Below, one piece after another: positions 32,324-33,931 of a stretch of DNA of 33,931 nucleotides. Where the stretch lies: positions 1 through 33,931 of the forward strand of contig NZ_VIRF01000068.1 of assembly GCF_008107685.1 (NCBI RefSeq). Direction: 5' to 3'. The stretch's first letter is position 1. Every line of letters starts with the position of its first letter. Position numbers and translations under genes: made by a program. A model generated the notes under the pieces. It did no database searches, was not told the DNA's origin, and worked only from the letters and a program-made list of their open reading frames with translations. The stretch is from Novosphingobium sp. BW1 (lineage in GTDB: Bacteria; Pseudomonadota; Alphaproteobacteria; Sphingomonadales; Sphingomonadaceae).

Positions 32324-32363
32324 TGCAGTTATAGGTAGCCCTACCTGTAATATTTTTGCAGTT
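32324..32363. promoter_or_regulatory. palindrome and direct repeats upstream of the winged-helix gene
   Basis: AGGTAGCCCTACCT (32333-32346) is a perfect palindrome with a two-base centre. TGCAGTT occurs at 32324-32330 and 32357-32363, 33 bp apart, close to three helical turns, as direct repeats flanking it. A/T-rich TAATATTTTT lies between. OmpR-type proteins bind direct repeats, so these are candidate autoregulatory sites. Confidence 0.4.
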
Positions 32364-32437
32364 GTTACCCCCCTCCATCGCACGCACTGTGCCTTCGAGA
32401 GAGACCGCAGTAAGACTTTGCGTTTGGGGGGACAAAC

Positions 32438-33211
32438 ATGGCGCAGGCCCATAGTACGAAGGTTAATATCAGTACATTCCGCTGGCTGGGGGCGGGGCCG
32501 CTTCCGGCCAGCCACGATCTCCGGCGACGGGGCTGGAACCTCGTGACGAGCGAAGGTTCGGACGAACCCGGTCCTGGCATACTGAGCCTCATGGATCTCG
32601 CCACGTACGAGAGCATGTGCGAGAGCGACGCGGGCGCTGCGTCCAGTTGGGCCTGCAGGAAGTCGATCATGGTGATCGATGTTGATTCGAGCCGGGCGCG
32701 CGCCGAACTGCTCCACGTCGGCATCGGCGATGCCGTTCCGGTGGATGTCTGCCTCGAGGAACTTGACGCGCGGGGGCAAGTGCTGATCGAAGCGATCAAG
32801 AGCCTTCCGCGCGTACGTCGCATCGGCCGCCTTCGCCTCGACCTGCTCGCCCGCGAGGCCTACCGCGAAGAGACGCCGCTCAATCTCAATCCACGTGAGT
32901 TTGCCCTGATCTGGCGGCTGGCGGAGAACATCGACCGACCGGTCAGCAAGCAATCGCTGATCCACGATGTGTGGCGCATGGGGTTTGTGCCCGAGACGAA
33001 CAGCATCGCGGTGCATATGTCGCGCCTGCGCCGCAAGCTTGCGCATGTCGGCATCCGCGAGCTTATCGAGACGATCCCGGGCGGCGGCTATTCTCTTCGC
33101 AGTCCGCAAACGCCAGGCATCTCCTGCGACGAAAGCCGGAGCGCAAGCGCGGCCGGCACCTACTCCAGGCCACGTCCCCTTTCCTCGGCCAGCCCGAGCC
33201 TGACGAACTGA
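32438..33211 (+). CDS. atypical OmpR-type winged-helix transcriptional regulator
   Basis: A 257-residue regulator with a C-terminal trans_reg_C winged helix (about 125-228): LNLNPREFALIWRLAENIDR, QSLIHDVWRM, TNSIAVHMSRLRRKLAHVGI and the wing ETIPGGGYSLRSP. The first ~120 residues sit where a receiver would be (ELLHVGIGDAVPVDVCLEEL resembles the end of a receiver), but the phosphorylated Asp and conserved Lys are not found, so it is probably not controlled by phosphorylation. The C-terminal ~28 residues are a Ser/Pro/Arg tail. GGGGGGA precedes the ATG. It has no partner kinase here. Regulon unknown. Confidence 0.85.
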   Translation: MAQAHSTKVNISTFRWLGAGPLPASHDLRRRGWNLVTSEGSDEPGPGILSLMDLATYESMCESDAGAASSWACRKSIMVIDVDSSRARAELLHVGIGDAVPVDVCLEELDARGQVLIEAIKSLPRVRRIGRLRLDLLAREAYREETPLNLNPREFALIWRLAENIDRPVSKQSLIHDVWRMGFVPETNSIAVHMSRLRRKLAHVGIRELIETIPGGGYSLRSPQTPGISCDESRSASAAGTYSRPRPLSSASPSLTN

Positions 33212-33230
33212 CAGCAAATCGTGATGTCCC

Positions 33231-33260
33231 TGTCCACGGGCTCCCCCGGCCCCCTGGACA
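33231..33260. other. inverted repeat between the convergent winged-helix and mobA genes
   Basis: TGTCCA (33231-33236) and TGGACA (33255-33260) form a perfect 6-bp stem with a GC-rich loop. No T-run follows on either strand, so a terminator role is uncertain. Confidence 0.3.
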
Positions 33261-33302
33261 GCACATCGCTGACCTCGCAGCCAGACATACAGAGCCATCC
33301 GC

Positions 33303-33824
33303 TCAGCGCGGCGAAAGCGCGGCCAGGTCCTCCGGCGTATTGACGTTGACCAACGGCCCCTCGCAAGCGACCCCGCGTGCGCCGATACTCTCGGCAAGGC
33401 GGCGCATCGAGCGGCGCCCCTCCCCCGTCAGGATCGCGTCTGCCGCCTCGAAGGCCGCGACGGGCCAGTGACCGATGACCGGTTGGTCCAGGAGAAATGC
33501 GGGCGCTGGCGAAAGCCGGGCCCGCAGGTCTTCGGGCAGAAGCGGACAATCCACCGGCGCGCTGAGAACCGAAGCAAACGCCTGCTCTCGTCCATGCCGC
33601 AAGGCTCCAGCAAGGCCCGCCAGAGGCCCCATTCCGGGACCCGGCCAATCGGGAAGCACCGGCACGGGCGCATCCTCCCGGCCCACGACGACAACCTCGT
33701 CACACCACGCCTGCAACTGCGCGACCGCTCTCTCCAGCAGACTCTCGCCCGCAAAGCGCGCGAGCGCCTTGTCCGTGCCGAAACGCCGCGACTGGCCTCC
33801 CGCCAGCACCACACCCAGGATCAT
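33303..33824 (-). CDS. mobA: molybdenum cofactor guanylyltransferase
   Basis: Adds GMP to molybdopterin to make the guanine-dinucleotide cofactor of DMSO-reductase-family enzymes. 173 residues: ILGVVLAGGQSRRFGTDKAL at the N-terminus, GMGPLAGLAGAL, SAPVDCPLLP with metal-binding Asp, HWPVAAFEAADAIL and NVNTPEDLAAL at the end. The start is ATG at 33824; the open frame beyond it (starting MYKRQ) runs into adapter sequence and is an artefact. It is complete within the window, near the artificial end. Confidence 0.95.
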   Translation of the reverse strand: MILGVVLAGGQSRRFGTDKALARFAGESLLERAVAQLQAWCDEVVVVGREDAPVPVLPDWPGPGMGPLAGLAGALRHGREQAFASVLSAPVDCPLLPEDLRARLSPAPAFLLDQPVIGHWPVAAFEAADAILTGEGRRSMRRLAESIGARGVACEGPLVNVNTPEDLAALSPR

Positions 33825-33872
33825 GCTTGCGCGCTCCTTGCCGCCCACGCACCTTATGTGCCCCGCCACGAT

Positions 33873-33931
33873 CTGTCTCTTATACACATCTGACGCTGCC
33901 GACCAATTAGACGGTGTAGATCTCGGTGGGC
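33873..33931. other. Illumina Nextera adapter and index (synthetic)
   Basis: CTGTCTCTTATACACATCT (33873-33891) is the transposase mosaic end; GACGCTGCCGAC follows, then an 8-base index ATTAGACG and GTGTAGATCTCGGTGG, which is the P5 side. There is one mismatch to the standard adapter around 33904 and another near the last bases. The whole piece is library DNA, not chromosome. Confidence 0.97.

Noticed and set aside
33873..33891. Tn5-type mosaic end as evidence of a transposon
   Set aside because: It is followed by sequencing adapter, index and P5 sequence, so it is a library artefact.

Overview
The window is high-GC alphaproteobacterial chromosome, most like Sphingomonadales (Novosphingobium/Erythrobacter type; this placement is inferred from gene content and style, not from a search). 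It has no tRNA, rRNA, IS element, phage gene or CRISPR array that I can see. Codon use is uniform, with many long shadow ORFs opposite the real genes. The last ~59 bases (33873-33931) are Illumina Nextera adapter plus an index, so the biological contig stops at about 33872 and the right edge is an assembly end.

Layout, left to right. 77-382: small membrane-anchored unknown. 601-2486 (minus): xthA (exonuclease III) followed by ribA (GTP cyclohydrolase II with a decayed RibB-like N-domain), preceded by a leader with a short ORF and an intrinsic terminator. 2922-3810 (minus): lolA and rpmG, ending in a strong terminator. 3955-5552 (minus): uppP and a PPK2-family polyphosphate kinase, almost touching. 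5642-7789 (minus): secreted M13 metallopeptidase. 7907-9763 (minus): MsbA-type ABC exporter. 10012-11271 (plus): intracellular PHB depolymerase phaZ with a TTG start. 11392-12030: Tat-exported L,D-transpeptidase-like protein. 12167-14444 (plus): TetR regulator, XdhC and MocA, i.e. maturation genes for a molybdenum-cytosine-dinucleotide hydroxylase. 14448-15017 (minus): YqgE/AlgH. 15148-18199 (plus): TonB-dependent receptor, [2Fe-2S] small subunit of a molybdenum hydroxylase, ArsC-like reductase. 18313-18945: PmtA-like methyltransferase. 19035-19883 (minus): multi-pass membrane protein. 20006-21018 (plus): lipB and a small lipoprotein. 21015-23293 (minus): CitE/HpcH-type lyase and a GNAT-fold protein. 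23470-24594 (plus): fatty acid desaturase. 24759-27096 (minus): lptF-lptG. 27350-27736 (minus): clpS. 27871-30873 (minus): phasin and class I PHA synthase phaC. 31108-32310 (plus): AlaC-type aminotransferase. 32438-33211 (plus): stand-alone winged-helix regulator with a degenerate receiver. 33303-33824 (minus): mobA.

Themes. (1) Storage polymers: phaC, phasin and phaZ (polyhydroxybutyrate) plus PPK2 (polyphosphate). The phasin promoter carries a PhaR-like operator, and related TTGCAC boxes lie upstream of phaZ and phaC. (2) Molybdenum cofactor: xdhC, mocA, mobA and an iron-sulfur hydroxylase subunit are present, but the expected catalytic molybdenum subunit is not in the window. (3) Envelope biogenesis: lolA, uppP, lptFG, MsbA-like ABC, L,D-transpeptidase, desaturase, PmtA-like enzyme. 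(4) Several non-standard expression signals: two genes (ribA, mocA) may start at CTG within a CTGA stop overlap, phaZ starts at TTG, there is an attenuator-like leader before xthA, a uORF precedes the methyltransferase, and a three-copy hairpin element follows minus-strand genes.

I did not find a clear undescribed multi-gene system. The best leads are the leader/attenuator before xthA-ribA, the repeated hairpin family, the CTG starts, the orphan molybdo-hydroxylase subunit and the histone-like phasin.
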